Below, piece by piece: positions 27,801-38,539 of a stretch of 64,000 nt of DNA. The number at the start of each line of letters is the position of its first letter. Position 1 is the first letter of the stretch. The translations under genes were made by a program, and so were the position numbers. The notes beneath the pieces are model-generated. The model searched no databases. It was not told the DNA's origin and saw nothing but the letters and a program-made list of their open reading frames with translations. The stretch comes from Lamellibrachia columna (lineage: Eukaryota > Annelida > Polychaeta > Sabellida > Siboglinidae), in the NCBI GenBank assembly GCA_963662155.1, contig OY759266.1:61002010-61066009 (forward strand), given 5' to 3'.

Positions 27801-30800
27801 CCTATAAAGCATGACACCCACATAGACACGGGAAGATTTAGGTGGTGCCCTATAAAGCATGACACCCACATAGACAAGGGAAGTTTTAGGCGGTGCCCTA
27901 TAAAGCATGATACCCACATAGACAAGGGAAGATTTAGGTGGTGCCCTATACAACATGATACCCACATAGACAAGGGAAGATTTAGGTGGTGCCCTATAAA
28001 GCATGACACCCACATAGACACGGGAAGATTTAGGTGGTGCCCTATTCAGCATGATACCCACATAGACATGGGAAGATTTAGGTGGTGCCCTATAAAGCAT
28101 GATACCCACATAGACAAGGGAAGATTTAGGTGGTGCCCTATACAGCATGATACCCACATAGACAAGGGAAGATTTAGGTGGTGCCGTATTCAGCATGATA
28201 CCCACATAGACATGGGAAGATTTAGGTGGTGCCCTATACAGCATGATACCCACATAGACATGGGAAGATTTAGGTGGTGTCCTATACAGCATGATACCCA
28301 CATAGATACAGGAAGATTTAGGTGGTGCCCTATTCAGCATGATACCCACATAGACATGGGAAGATTTAGGTAGTGCCCTATACAGCATGATACCCACATA
28401 GACATGGGAAGATTTAGGTGGTGCCCTATACAGCATGATACCCACAGACACGGGATGATTTAGGCGGTGCCCTATAAAGCATGACACCCACATAGACACG
28501 GGAAGATTTAGGTGGTGCCCTATAAAGCATGATATCCACATAGACACGGGAAGATTTAGGTGGTGCCCTATACAGCATGATACCCACATAGACAAGGGAA
28601 GATTTAGGTGGTGCCCTATACAGCATGACACCCACATAGACAAGGGAAGATTCAGGCAGTGCCCTATCAAGCATGACACCCACATAGACAAGGGAAGATT
28701 TAGGTGGTGCCCTATAAAGCATGATACCCACATAGACACGGGAAGATTTAGGTGGTGCCCTATACAGCATGATACCCACAGACACGGGAAGATTTAGGTG
28801 GTGCCCTATACAGCATGATACCCACATAGACAAGGGAAGATTTAGGTGGTGCCCTATACAGCATGATGCCCACATTGATACGAGAAGATTTAGGTGGTGC
28901 CCTATTCAGCATGATACCCACATAGACATGGGAAGATTTAGGTGGTGCCCTATACAGCATGATACCCACATAGACACGAGAAGATTTAGGTGGTGCCCTA
29001 TTCAGCATGATACCCACATAGACATGGGAAGATTTAGGTGGTGCCCTATACAGCATGATGCCCACATTGACACGAGAAGATTTAGGTGGTGCCCTATTCA
29101 GCATGATACCCACATAGACATGGGAAGATTTAGGTGGTGCCCTATACAGCATGATACCCACATAGACATGGGAAGATTTACGTGGTGCCCTATACAGCAT
29201 GATACCCACATAGACATGGGAAGATTTAGGTGGTGCCCTATACAGCATGATACCTACATAGACATGGGAAGATTTAGGTGGTGCCCTATACAGCATGATA
29301 CCCACAGACACGGGAAAATTTAGGTGGTGCCCTATACAGCATGATACCCACATAGACAAGGGAAGATTTAGGTGGTGCCCTATACAGCATGATACCCACA
29401 TAGACATGGGAAGATTTAGGTGGTGCCCTATACAGCATGATACCCACATAGACAAGGGAAGATTTAGGTGGTGCCCTATACAGCATGATGCCCACATAGA
29501 CATGGGAAGATTTAGGTGGTGCCCTATACAGCATGATACCCACAGACACGGGAAGATTTAGGTGGTGCCCTATACAGCATGATACCCACATAGACAAGGG
29601 AAAATTTAGGTGGTGCCCTATACAGCATGATACCCACATAGACAATGGAAGATTTAGGTGGTGCCCTATACAGCATGATACCCACATAGACATGGGAAGA
29701 TTTAGGTGGTGCCCTATACAGCATGATACCCACAGACACGGGAAGATTTAGGTGGTGCCCTATACAGCATGATACCCACAGACATGGGAAGATTTAGGTG
29801 GTGCCCTATACAGCATGATACCCACATAGACACGGGAAGATTTAGGTGGTGCCCTATACAGCATGATACCCACAGACACGGGAAGATTTAGGTGGTGAAC
29901 TATACAGCATGATACCCACATAGACACGGGAAGATTTAGGTGGTGCCCTATACAGCATGATACCCACAGACACGGGAAGATTTAGGTGGTGCCCTATATA
30001 CCATAACACCCACATAGACACAGGAAGATTCAGGCGGTGCCCTATACAGCATGATACCCACATAGACACGGGAAGATTTAGGTGGTGCCCTATATACCAT
30101 GACACCCACATAGACAAGGGAAGATTTAGGTGGTGCCCTATACAGCATGATACCCACAGACACGGGAAGATTTAGGTGGTGCCCTATATACCATGATACC
30201 CACATAGACACGGGAAGATTTAGGCGGTTCCCTATACAGCATGATACCCACATAGACAAGGGAAGATTTAGGTGGTGCCCTATATAGCAAAATACTTGGA
30301 ATAAATAAAACATTGTGTTGAGTGAAATGTTGCATGCAACAAATGCACTTTCCTTGCACTTAAAAAAAAAAAAACAGGTTAAAATAATGCATAATTTTTT
30401 TTTTTACAAATTCTTCCAGTAGTCTAATGATCAGATATCAATATTTGTGTGACTGTAGCTAATCACTCATTTGGCAAGGACGGGCAAGGACTGCTCATGA
30501 TGAACGTAATATTAGATATTGTTCAATGACCAATGGTCACTAGGACGGCCCTGGAACTAGCACCCACCTGACCAATGGTCACTAGGACGGCCCTGGAACT
30601 AGCACCCACCTGACCAATGGTCACTAGGACGGCAATGGAACTAGCACCCACCTGACCAATGGTCACCAGGACAGCCCTGGAACTCGCTAGTGTCGCTCCA
30701 GAGAACATCTTGGCTGGACCCTCATTGCGGAACACCCGGTACAACCCGTCAACGCCGTTCTTGTAGCTGAAACCCACAGTTCACATCTCATCCCACAATT

Positions 30801-33800
30801 CTTCCTGTGGGCCTGATGGAATGTTATACAAACACATTGCTTAATCGCTTTACTTAATCATACAACATAGCAGCCAAGATAATGTCTTATTTGTACAATT
30901 TACAGTTCTGTTTAACACTAGTAGTACAAACACTGAAGTGATAGTACTAAATGTACCGGCCTTATGTTTTAATAAAAAAGAACACTCCAAACAGAAATGA
31001 TAACAGAAATAATTAACTATGCATTGTTTAATTATGAATTACAACTATAATAATATAATTAATTAACTTTTATGGCACCTACATCCACAGGAAACTGAGC
31101 TCAGAGGCGCAACAAAACAGAATCATTAAGCATAATCATGAACAGGGACATGCAGAAGTCATTATCTGAACGAGGGACAACCAAAGATTTATGGTGGAAA
31201 TGTAAACTGGAAAAAAGTTCTTGAGTTTTTTTAGAAGATAGCTATAGTTTCAGATGTTTTCAAAGTGATGGGGAGTTCATTCCAGACCCTAGGCGCAGCG
31301 ACAGAGAAAGCATGTTTGCCCAAGTTGAGTTTTGTTTTAGGCACAGTAAGTTGTAATATTGATGATCTGAGTTGCCTCGGGTCGGGATATTTGAAAGATG
31401 CAGGAGACTAGCCAAGTAGTGTGGTTGTTGTGTAGATAGAGTACAATATGTAAGAGTGGACAGCTTAAAAATTAACTCGATAATTAACGGGAAACCAGTG
31501 TAACTGTTTATGTAGTGGTAATGATGGTGAAAAACCAAGGCACACTGAGTACCACATGTGCCAGACAATTTTGTACTCGTTGGAGTTTCTTTTAGCAATG
31601 TTATTTAGTAGTGCATTACAATAGTCAAGGCGGATACTAATTAGTGCTATTGATATTGTTTTAGCAGTAGATATAGATATGTGAGTCACATATCTATATC
31701 TACTGCTAGATAATATGACGGCAAATTTGACGGAGATCATGTACATGATAGAAACAGGATTTGCATACTTGAGTGAAAGTTGAAGTCACTGTCAAAGACA
31801 ACACATAGATTATGAACAATATCTGATGGGAATGTATCACTGCCAAACAGTTTTAACTGGAAAATGGCTGATGAGATGACCCTATTTCATTGTTGCTTAA
31901 TGCCAGTAATAATAAGGTGTTTTATCTGGATTAAGATTAAGACAAGATGGCTTATGTAAACCTGTCTCATCAGCATACAGACAATGACTGAGATTATGTA
32001 CTGTAGACCATTTGAAAAGTGATGTTTATAAATATATTCATGAAGGTGATTAGCAACTACTTTTCCAATACTTTTAACAGAAAACTAAGATTGGAGATAG
32101 GACGGTAATTTTTTAGGTAAATAATTTTTTTTTAAGGTGGCTGGGGCGGCTAGCGTCAGTTAATTTTTTAATTTTTTTGATAGACTAAACGTCGACACCA
32201 CAAAAAATCATCCGGCTGTAAACACCCCTGCCACGTGTTTGCTAGATGGCTGGTATAACCTGATACTGTAGTCGGCGTAGACGACAACACGTTACACGTT
32301 CAAGGGCTATTGTGACGGGAAATTAAGGGGACTGACTTGTAAATTTTACAAATGGCCATTATATATTGTCAACAATACATAAAACGCCAGTGAAAAACCA
32401 TAAATTTCAACACAAAAACAAGCATTTATTGAAAATATTGTTTGAGAAAAACTACAACACTCACAACATTGCAATTTTGCGTATGAACACGTCCTATATG
32501 CACGCAATGTAATACAGCAGTGAATTACGATTGGAGAAGGGTTTGTGTCAAAAATACACTGGCATTTTAGGCTGTCATTCAACTTTTGCTTAATTCATTC
32601 ACGGTGGTGTAGCAGACATAATTTGTTTATGTTAATCAAAATGTGCCGTAAAGTTATCAGTTACACTGTCACACTTATATGTATGTCATTTATTTCTTTA
32701 GGGATTTTCTCAAAACGATTAAACTTCGTTTTTAGTGGCTAATTTTTCACATTTCCAAAAATGTTTTAAAAACCTTGTAAAATAACCAAATAAATGAAAA
32801 ACTCCAATTTCTTTTTAATCTGGTACATTATATAGTATTTCAACTACAATCTGTGAAATGTTTAATTTATCTTAAAAACTTCTACTGAAACTAATCAATT
32901 CAAGACAAGCATATAATAGCCACCCCAGCTACCTGAATAAGAGGATTTACAAGAACTTGTCTGAAATCCAGTGAAACAACTCTGTCCTGCATTGAAACCG
33001 GCTTGATTTATGTCATAATTTGTTAAGTTTCAACGCTTTTTATGCAATACAATGTATATTCCAAAATATACAAACAATACCTTTTTATTATATCAAATAA
33101 TTATTGCATTACATCAGATAATTTGACCTTCTTGGTTAGCTATCTTGCAGCAATAAGAATTGGTAAATATTTAGTACAAATAATTGGCTTAGTTGTTATG
33201 GAACATAACCAATATATCTGGTTGTGTTTACAATATCACTCTAGACAGACTAATACTTACTTTCTCCTCTCAGCGGCCGGCAGTTTCACATCATTCTGCA
33301 TTCTACAAAAACACACAGTCAAGATTAATATTTTTAAGAAACAAACTGCGATGGACAAAAAAGACAACTGTCATGATCAGGTAAAATTACAACCGTAAAG
33401 ATAACAAACCAGGGTACTGTAATTGAAAATATGCAGTGTAATCACAGTTGTTGAATCGTGTAATCGATTACGATGAACGTCATTGTTATATTCATCTACA
33501 CTGGACCTTTACAAACTATTCAATTGTGTTGTTTAATAAACGCACAAACACTTTATGCCAGATAAAAAAATTAATTACCTATCCTTTGTTCTTATTGCGT
33601 TTAATGTATATATGAATTCAAGAACATGAAAAAAGCAGAAATTGTCAACAATACCTGACGTTGACCAAATCAGCCGGAGTACCAATGAAACCGCCCATGG
33701 CCCCAGCAACACCTCCGGCCAACACCTTCTGATAAAATGGCATCACTGCGTCTCCTTTGGTCAGTTCCTTTTTGACCGTCTCATAAATGCCGAATCTTGT

Positions 33801-36800
33801 CAGCGAATATGTCAGCTGTAAAAACAACCTCAGATTTGCATGTTTCGTAATACACCAAAGTAAAAACAACTAGAAATGTTGATATATTATGTCTGTTATT
33901 ACACACGACAGCCATGACACAAGGTCCACTGGCCTTATAAGTCATCCTCCAAGGCACAGTGAGAGGCAAGACAATGGGAAGCAGGCAGAGAAAGACCGGG
34001 ATAAAAGATAAGCTGTCAAACAGTCGACAGAGTTCATCGTCCGTGAGACACAATTGGCAGCAAGTAACTGGGGAAAGCGGAGACAGATTGTCAGATCATC
34101 AGACTGATGAGAGGAGGCATTATAAAATAATATTACTACTCAGACTGAACAAAGGGAGAATTGGGCAGAAAAGTAGAAGCCTGGACAAACTGTCAAATAG
34201 ATCCACTTTAGTAGGTACTAGACACAGGGCATATATGTATTATATACATAAGTGCATTGAATAACATCAAAGGATTTATAAAAAGGACAAGGACTTTGAC
34301 TTGAGCTCCTTTCCCAACAAACAGTGGTCAAAGTGTATTTGCTGATGTTTGGGAGCAAGAGGTCAGGAAGCAATGGGCATTGTGCCTAGATCCCTTAATT
34401 CAACAGTGCCACTTGGGTTGGTCTGTTGTGTGGCACTGTCAACAACTACAGAGATTATTGAATCAGTGCATTAGCCAGTGGCCAGTACCCAGTGAAAGCA
34501 CAACCATGACATAATCCATGACATAATAGCACTTGCCAGAACATACATTCCTGCCACTGACCACATTACCCAAACAAAATTAAATTGTGTTTTCTTTTAA
34601 GATTTAAACCAAACCCTAGTTTCTCAAAATTTTACTCCACGCATTCGTTTATTTCGTCTAACGAGAAGACCAACCTACTGCATAAATAAACTGAGCGCCC
34701 GAGTACTAATCCCTAGTTGATGTGCACACTACACATTATATAACAATTATGTCACAGTGGGTTCCTGTAATATATAGTTGGAGACTGACCTACCTGTCTA
34801 AGGATGGAGGTTGACCTACCTGTCTATGGCTGGATGCTGACCTACCTGTCTATGGCTGGATGCTGACCTACCTGTCTATGGCTGGATGCTGACCTACCTA
34901 TGGCTGGATGCTGACCTACCTGTCTAACTGTCTAAGGATGGAGGCTGACCTACCTGTCTAACTGTCTAAGGATGGAGGCTGACCTACATGTCTAAGGATG
35001 GAGACTGACCTACCTGTCTAAGGATGGCGACTGACCTATATATCTAAGGATGGAGACTGACCTACCGGTCTAAGGATGGAGACTGACCTACCTGTCTAAG
35101 GATGGAGGCTGACAGTCCATTGTACAGTCCCAGTATGCCGTCGGTTTTGACAACGGTGATGCCCATGCGGAGGAGTCCGACCTTCCCACTCTGCTGCGTC
35201 TGTAGATGCACCTGAAACAACCAACGCTCGTGGTCACAGAAACACAACACATATGCAACTGTGAATATTATTATTAGTAAGAGAAGTGCTGTAAAAGAAT
35301 AGTTCTGTGATGGGTTGTTTTAACAATAGCACAGTCACACACATATACACACAGCATTTTGTTACAAACACATCAGGTAAAAAAGTTAAAATTAAAACAT
35401 TTAAAATGTGCGAAACATTATTAGTTTGGAGGATTCTGTTGCATGGGGCCAGGGAAGTTATATTCCTTGGTCCTAAGGAAACATTATTAGTTTGGAGGAT
35501 TCTGTTGCATGGGGCCAGGGAAGTTATATTCCTTGGTCCTAAGGAAACATTATTAGTTTGGAGGATTCTGTTGCATGGGGCCAGGGAAGTTATATTCCTT
35601 GGTCCTAAGGAAACATTATTAGTTTGGAGGATTCTGTTGCATGGGGAACAGGGAAGTTATATTCCTTGGTCCTAAGGAAACATTATTAGTTTGGAGGATT
35701 CTGTTGCATGGGGCCAGGGAAGTTATATTCCTTGGTCCTAAGGAAACATTATTAGTTTGGAGGATTCTGTTGCATGGGGCCAGGGAAGTTATATTCCTTG
35801 GTCCTAAGGAAACATTATTAGTTTGGAGGATTCTGTTGCATGGGGCCAGGGAAGTTATATTCCTTGGTCCTAAGGAAACATTATTAGTTTGGAGGATTCT
35901 GTTGCATGGGGGCCAGGGAAGTTATATTCCTTGGTCCTAAGGAAACATTATTAGTTTGGAGGATTCTGTTGCATGGGGCCAGGGAAGTTATATTCCTTGG
36001 TCCTAAGGAAACATTATTAGTTTGGAGGATTCTGTTGCATGGGGGCCAGGGAAGTTATATTCCTTGGTCCTAAGGAAACATTATTAGTTTGGAGGATTCT
36101 GTTGCATGGGGCCAGGGAAGTTATATTCCTTGGTCCTAAGGAAACATTATTAGTTTGGAGGATTCTGTTGCATGGGGCCAGGGAAGTTATATTCCTTGGT
36201 CCTAAGGAAACCCTAATGCCTTAAATTAAAACATTATTAGTTTGGAGGATTCTGTTGCATGGGGGCCAGGGAAGTTATATTCCTTGGTCCTAAGGAAACC
36301 CTAATGCCTTAAATTAAAACATTATTAGTTTGGAGGATTCTGTTGCATGGGGGACAGGGAAGTTATATTCCTTGGTCCTTAGGAAACCCTAATGCCTTAA
36401 ATTAAAACAGGCGTAACATATATACATGTTGCATGTTGCATGGGGACAGGGAAGTTATATTCCTTGGTCCTAAGGAAACCCTAATGCCTTAAATTAAAAC
36501 AGGCGTAACATATATACATGTATGGAGAAATCTCAACCAAGATCAAGACGACTAAATAACAGTCCTTTAAATCAAATCAACATGACAGTAGGCGTTGGCA
36601 GTATCGTGGCAGCTCCAGAACAACGGGTCAGCTTCACATTAGTTAGGCTATGAATGATAAATCAAGAACACCGGATGTTCGCTAGAATGTAGGCTTTAAA
36701 CTTAGTCTTACGTAAAATGGTAATTCTTGTTATGTAACATCTACACGCAGACGTAATACCAACACAACACGTGCTGGTGTAGATTAGTTGGCACCCACCT

Positions 36801-36903
36801 TCAGTAAATCAAGGGGATGTGTGCAACACGCTGCACCGGCGCTCGCCAAACCTCCAAAATACCATCGCCCTACTTTCTTCACTGTCTTTTTGTCGTCAGA
36901 CAT
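9725..36903 (-). CDS. SLC25A10: Mitochondrial dicarboxylate carrier, whole gene (9 coding exons, 293 aa)
   Basis: Joining the exons listed separately below (36799-36903, 35092-35211, 33655-33815, 33261-33302, 30652-30766, 14239-14331, 13551-13631, 11053-11109, 9725-9832) gives an uninterrupted frame of 293 codons. Every intron is GT-AG and the phases agree. The product aligns along its length with the SLC25A10 family as I remember it (human about 287 aa). It has three mitochondrial-carrier repeats with signatures PLDLLK (30-35), PADLVNVR (exon 3) and PLDVMKTR (exon 7). The family exchanges malate or succinate for phosphate or sulfate across the inner mitochondrial membrane. Intron 5 is 16.3 kb, almost all minisatellite. 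I see no frame break, so the gene looks functional. Confidence 0.95.
9920..10720. mobile_element. Degenerate hAT-like element remnant in intron 8
   Basis: The segment at about 10255-10445 resembles the interior of the intact element at 58180-59214: a shared ctcctgctctaag block, then a gacatt/aacatt and tctgcc block, then ttggtgtg-like and ggaatg blocks. Its left part holds repeated gaatttgaattgaaag, recalling the subterminal repeats of that element. I could not define clear terminal inverted repeats, so the boundaries are approximate. Confidence 0.45.
11053..11109 (-). CDS. SLC25A10: SLC25A10 exon 8
   Basis: Codes for 19 residues, GIMAVGKDIAITGPAGFFK, matching the family segment ending G-P-x-A-F-Y-K. 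The acceptor is GTTGCAG|GGC and the donor AAG|GTAGGT. Confidence 0.93.
11272..13404. mobile_element. pogo/Tc1-mariner-like TIR element in intron 7
   Basis: The left end (catttaagcctcattatgac) and the reverse complement of the right end (cagttgagcctcgttattat) match over about 18 bases with few differences. Both are flanked by TA (11270-11271 and 13405-13406), the target-site duplication of this superfamily. A ggggtccacaa motif occurs near both ends. No transposase is present. The interior contains the 27-bp array. It is non-autonomous. Confidence 0.65.
12112..13222. repeat. 27-bp minisatellite, about 41 copies
   Basis: Units of catgaggagtacatcacgca plus aaacaaa, with a g/c variant (cacgc or caccc) and one 24-bp unit at about 12528-12551. 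It is open on both strands because the unit is 9 codons. It lies inside intron 7 and inside the TIR element. Confidence 0.97.
13551..13631 (-). CDS. SLC25A10: SLC25A10 exon 7
   Basis: Codes for 27 residues, GAVATLITM, then the third carrier signature PLDVMKTR, then MMNAPPGMYS. The acceptor is CTTGTAG|GGA and the donor TCG|GTGAGT. Confidence 0.95.
14099..14143. repeat. 14-bp tandem repeat, about 3 copies
   Basis: cagattgtacaata repeated in intron 6. Confidence 0.9.
14239..14331 (-). CDS. SLC25A10: SLC25A10 exon 6
   Basis: Codes for 31 residues, LSFYDQFKQMLL through ISGYFQDNITTHF to TASFMA. The acceptor is TGTGTTTTCAG|CTC and the donor GCG|GTAAGT, phase 0. The giant 48-bp array of intron 5 ends only about 37 bases upstream of this acceptor. 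Confidence 0.95.
14371..30290. repeat. 48-bp minisatellite, about 330 copies, 15.9 kb, in intron 5
   Basis: Units begin gatacccacatagacaaggg and continue aagatttaggtggtgcccta to tacagcat. Variant positions (acaagg/acacgg/acatgg; tacagc/taaagc/ttcagc; ggtggt/ggcggt) recur in blocks. Occasional 46-bp units (cccacagacacggg, lacking ta) mark higher-order boundaries and shift frame. A block of about 4.2 kb is tandemly duplicated with period 4,206 bp (about 19.9-24.07 kb and 24.1-28.28 kb). All long frames in both orientations are by-products of the 16-codon unit. Confidence 0.97.
30526..30690 (-). repeat. 42-bp tandem repeat containing the exon 5 splice donor, 4 copies
   Basis: Four 42-bp units. 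The first on the minus strand is the 3' end of exon 5 with its donor. Two more complete copies repeat the coding segment (ASSRAVLVTIGQ) and CAG|GTGGGT at 30610 and 30568. The last copy ends in CAT at the former CAG and lacks the donor. Confidence 0.93.
30652..30766 (-). CDS. SLC25A10: SLC25A10 exon 5
   Basis: The first C completes the Asn codon, then YKNGVDGLYRVFRNEG through MFSGATLASSRAVL to VTIGQ. The acceptor is GGTTTCAG|C and the donor CAG|GTGGGT. The final 37 exon bases plus the donor belong to a 42-bp tandem unit. Two downstream copies at 30610 and 30568 also end in CAG|GTGGGT and keep the frame open, so extended isoforms are possible. I chose 30652 because the family sequence continues with L-S-x-Y-D in the next exon. 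Confidence 0.93.
31240..32000 (-). mobile_element. LINE (CR1/L2-like) 3' fragment in intron 4
   Basis: Minus-strand pieces read LNPDK, then NLCVVFDSDFNFHSS, then ALISIRLDYCNALLNNIAKR, then PLHKQLHWFPVNYRVNFKL, then LRLGSGMNSPS. That is the order of the thumb and C-terminal region of CR1/L2 reverse transcriptases. Frameshifts and stops separate them. The catalytic YADD region is represented at most by a short damaged piece near 31975. Confidence 0.8.
32136..32933. mobile_element. TIR DNA element, about 0.8 kb, in intron 4
   Basis: The left end ggtggctggggcggcta (32136-32152) and the reverse complement of the right end, ggtagctggggtggcta (32917-32933), match at 15 of 17 bases. No transposase frame is seen inside. 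A target-site duplication is not clear. The superfamily is not assigned. Confidence 0.55.
33261..33302 (-). CDS. SLC25A10: SLC25A10 exon 4 (42-bp micro-exon)
   Basis: Starts with A completing AGA (Arg), then MQNDVKLPAAERR, and ends with AA of an Asn codon before GTAAGT. The acceptor is TTTTTGTAG. It is short but its sequence and phase match the family (MQNDVKLP...RRN). Confidence 0.93.
33655..33815 (-). CDS. SLC25A10: SLC25A10 exon 3
   Basis: Codes for LTYSLTRFGIYETVKKEL through the second signature region GGFIGTPADLVNVR. The acceptor is TTTTTACAG|CTG. The donor is AG|GTATTG, splitting the arginine codon (phase 2), as in the human gene product order NVR-MQND. Confidence 0.94.
34783..35110 (-). 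repeat. 26-bp tandem repeat of the exon 2 / intron 2 junction, about 12 copies
   Basis: On the minus strand the unit is CCTCCATCCTTAGACAG then GTAGGTCAG, exactly the last exon 2 codons and the 5' splice site. About a dozen copies follow in intron 2, most keeping GACAG|GTAGGTCA. Some have changes (cctaccgg, cctatata, ctatggctggatg) or an 8-bp insertion (gtctaact). Because 26 is not a multiple of 3, use of a distal donor would shift the frame. Confidence 0.9.
35092..35211 (-). CDS. SLC25A10: SLC25A10 exon 2
   Basis: Codes for 40 residues, VHLQTQQ through TDGILGLYNGLSAS to ILRQ. The acceptor is TTGTTTCAG|GTG and the donor CAG|GTAGGT, both phase 0. The last 19 bases of the exon and its donor form one unit of a 26-bp tandem array that continues into intron 2. 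Confidence 0.95.
35408..36500. repeat. 66-bp minisatellite in intron 1, about 13 copies plus longer variant units
   Basis: Units start aaacattattagtttggagg and end ccttggtcctaagg. From about 36190 the units lengthen to about 90 bp by adding aaccctaatgccttaaat plus taaaac. Two copies of a gcgtaacatatatacatgt segment follow at about 36412 and 36503. It is non-coding. Confidence 0.94.
36799..36903 (-). CDS. SLC25A10: SLC25A10 exon 1 (start codon)
   Basis: Codes for 35 residues from ATG at 36903-36901, with GRWYFGGLASAGAACCTHP then LDLLK, the first carrier signature. An in-frame TAG lies 18 bases upstream (36924-36922), which fixes this ATG as the first possible start. The donor is AAG|GTGGGT at 36798, phase 0. 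The N-terminus is short and lysine-rich, typical of carriers without a cleaved presequence. Confidence 0.95.
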
Positions 36904-37290
36904 GTCGTCAAACCTGGTGTGCTACTTAGACGTAGTCGTAGTGTGACAGCTTGCTGTCAGTTGATAACGTCTGCTTGGAAGTTGAATGTTTACCCACCAG
37001 CAGTATCGGCCTGTCAAAATTACAGAAACAAAACAACGTTATTATAGTAGCCGGGTAAATGCACGAAATGTGTGCGTACGTGATCGTAACTTCAGTCACA
37101 GAATGGTCATGAGCCAACACAATGAACACACCACCTTGGATCTGATAAAATGTTTACACATACCCAAGTCCCTCTGTTACAAAACCAGCCGGGGAATATA
37201 AACTCGGGTTTACCCTTCTACTAGCTCGCTCAAGGTCGGTCGTTGTACCCGCAGCGCCATCTAGCCACGCCTATCGCATACGCGCCATGA

Positions 37291-37720
37291 TTGGATGCAT
37301 CGCAAATCTATTTGCAGAATTACACTAACAAAATACTGAACAGCCGACAAAACCTCTCCACAACATCTGACAATTTATTTCAGTGTCAGAAATTCGTTGT
37401 ATTAATTAACAAAAGGCACACAGAATCCGTCAATATTAAACACATTCTCAACGTTTCAAGGAACGGTAGCAAAGCCTTCAACACTATACACGCGAGCAAA
37501 AACTGTTACAAATTTTCTTTTTTTCCCCGAACAATAAAAGATTGGAATTCATTACCAGACGCAATAGTCAACATCACAGAACCACAGCAATTTAAGCAAG
37601 CACTCACACACCTAGCCCCAAACAAACATGACTAAATAGCATTCAGACCCAACCCTGACCGTTTGACTCCATAGGAGTGTTGGCCAGTAACAATACAAGA
37701 CAAGACAAGACAAGACATAA
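37291..37720 (+). mobile_element. LINE 3' terminal fragment with ACAAG tail
   Basis: The frame at 37291-37635 ends FSFFPRTIKDWNSLPDAIVN ... FKQALTHL, the typical C-terminus of many invertebrate LINE reverse transcriptases. A short 3' UTR follows, then (acaag)n at about 37692-37715. Everything upstream is missing, so this is a 5'-truncated copy in the + orientation. It sits about 390 bp upstream of the carrier start codon, in the region expected to hold that gene's promoter. Confidence 0.75.
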
Positions 37721-37970
37721 CATGTCGCGGTGACCCGATGTGCCCTAGAGTCTAGACTAGTCGGAGTACTCGCTGTCACGCGCGTGCTCCGAAACATAAA
37801 CAATAAAACTCCCATCCAAGGATCGTTATCGGTGTCTGATTGAAAGCGGCTGCACAGACGTAACAACTTCGACTGGTTGGGGAAGTTGGAGCTTGTCTGC
37901 ACGCTGATGCGTGTCCGCACACCTCATTATTGACCAAACTGGTCTACGCCTACGGTAGCATCTATTATTA

Positions 37971-38460
37971 GGCCGGAACGATACACTACTTCACGTTACG
38001 ATGCGTATATCGCGATACAGATGTCACGATAGATACATATCGCGAAATAGACTACACTGACTAGAATGATGCAACAACAGTAAATCACGTTTATTTATCA
38101 AGTGGACAAGGCAACGCTAGGCCTACAGCGGACGACGTCACGTCGTCACTCACATGAGGTTCAAATTGCACGTGCGCATTGAAAACAATAATAGTGTCAA
38201 GATTTTACATAATTTATAGTTAGTTATATACATATATGGGAAACGTACTACATATGTTACATTTCGCTATTTTATCGATATACAAGCAGGTGTGGTTCGC
38301 GTTGAACGTTTTTTGCTTCACAAAGGGACCGCAAATATATGTTTTGCCTACCGCTATCGCATATCGTAGTGCACCGGCCCGCAATACGGATATTGCGTAT
38401 CATGTACCGTACCGTACGGTGTGTATCGTGATACACCGGTGCTCCGGTGTGTCGTTCCAG
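37971..38460. mobile_element. Possible small TIR (MITE-like) element, about 490 bp
   Basis: The left end ggaacgatacac (37975-37986) matches the reverse complement of the right end, ggaacgacacac (38448-38459), with one difference. Both ends are followed by palindromic blocks such as tatcgcgata, cgatacaccggtg and accgtaccgtacggt. No coding capacity is seen. A target-site duplication is not obvious. Confidence 0.4.
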
Positions 38461-38539
38461 CTCGTACATCAAACATTTGAACCAGCGAATTGAATTTGTT
38501 TGAGTCGGCAAGAAATTACTAACAATAATATTATGTTGT

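Noticed and set aside
30523..30651. Treating all repeated copies after exon 5 as normal coding sequence
   Set aside because: The family sequence continues directly from VTIGQ to L-S-F-Y-D in exon 6. The extra copies are better called intronic with optional donors.
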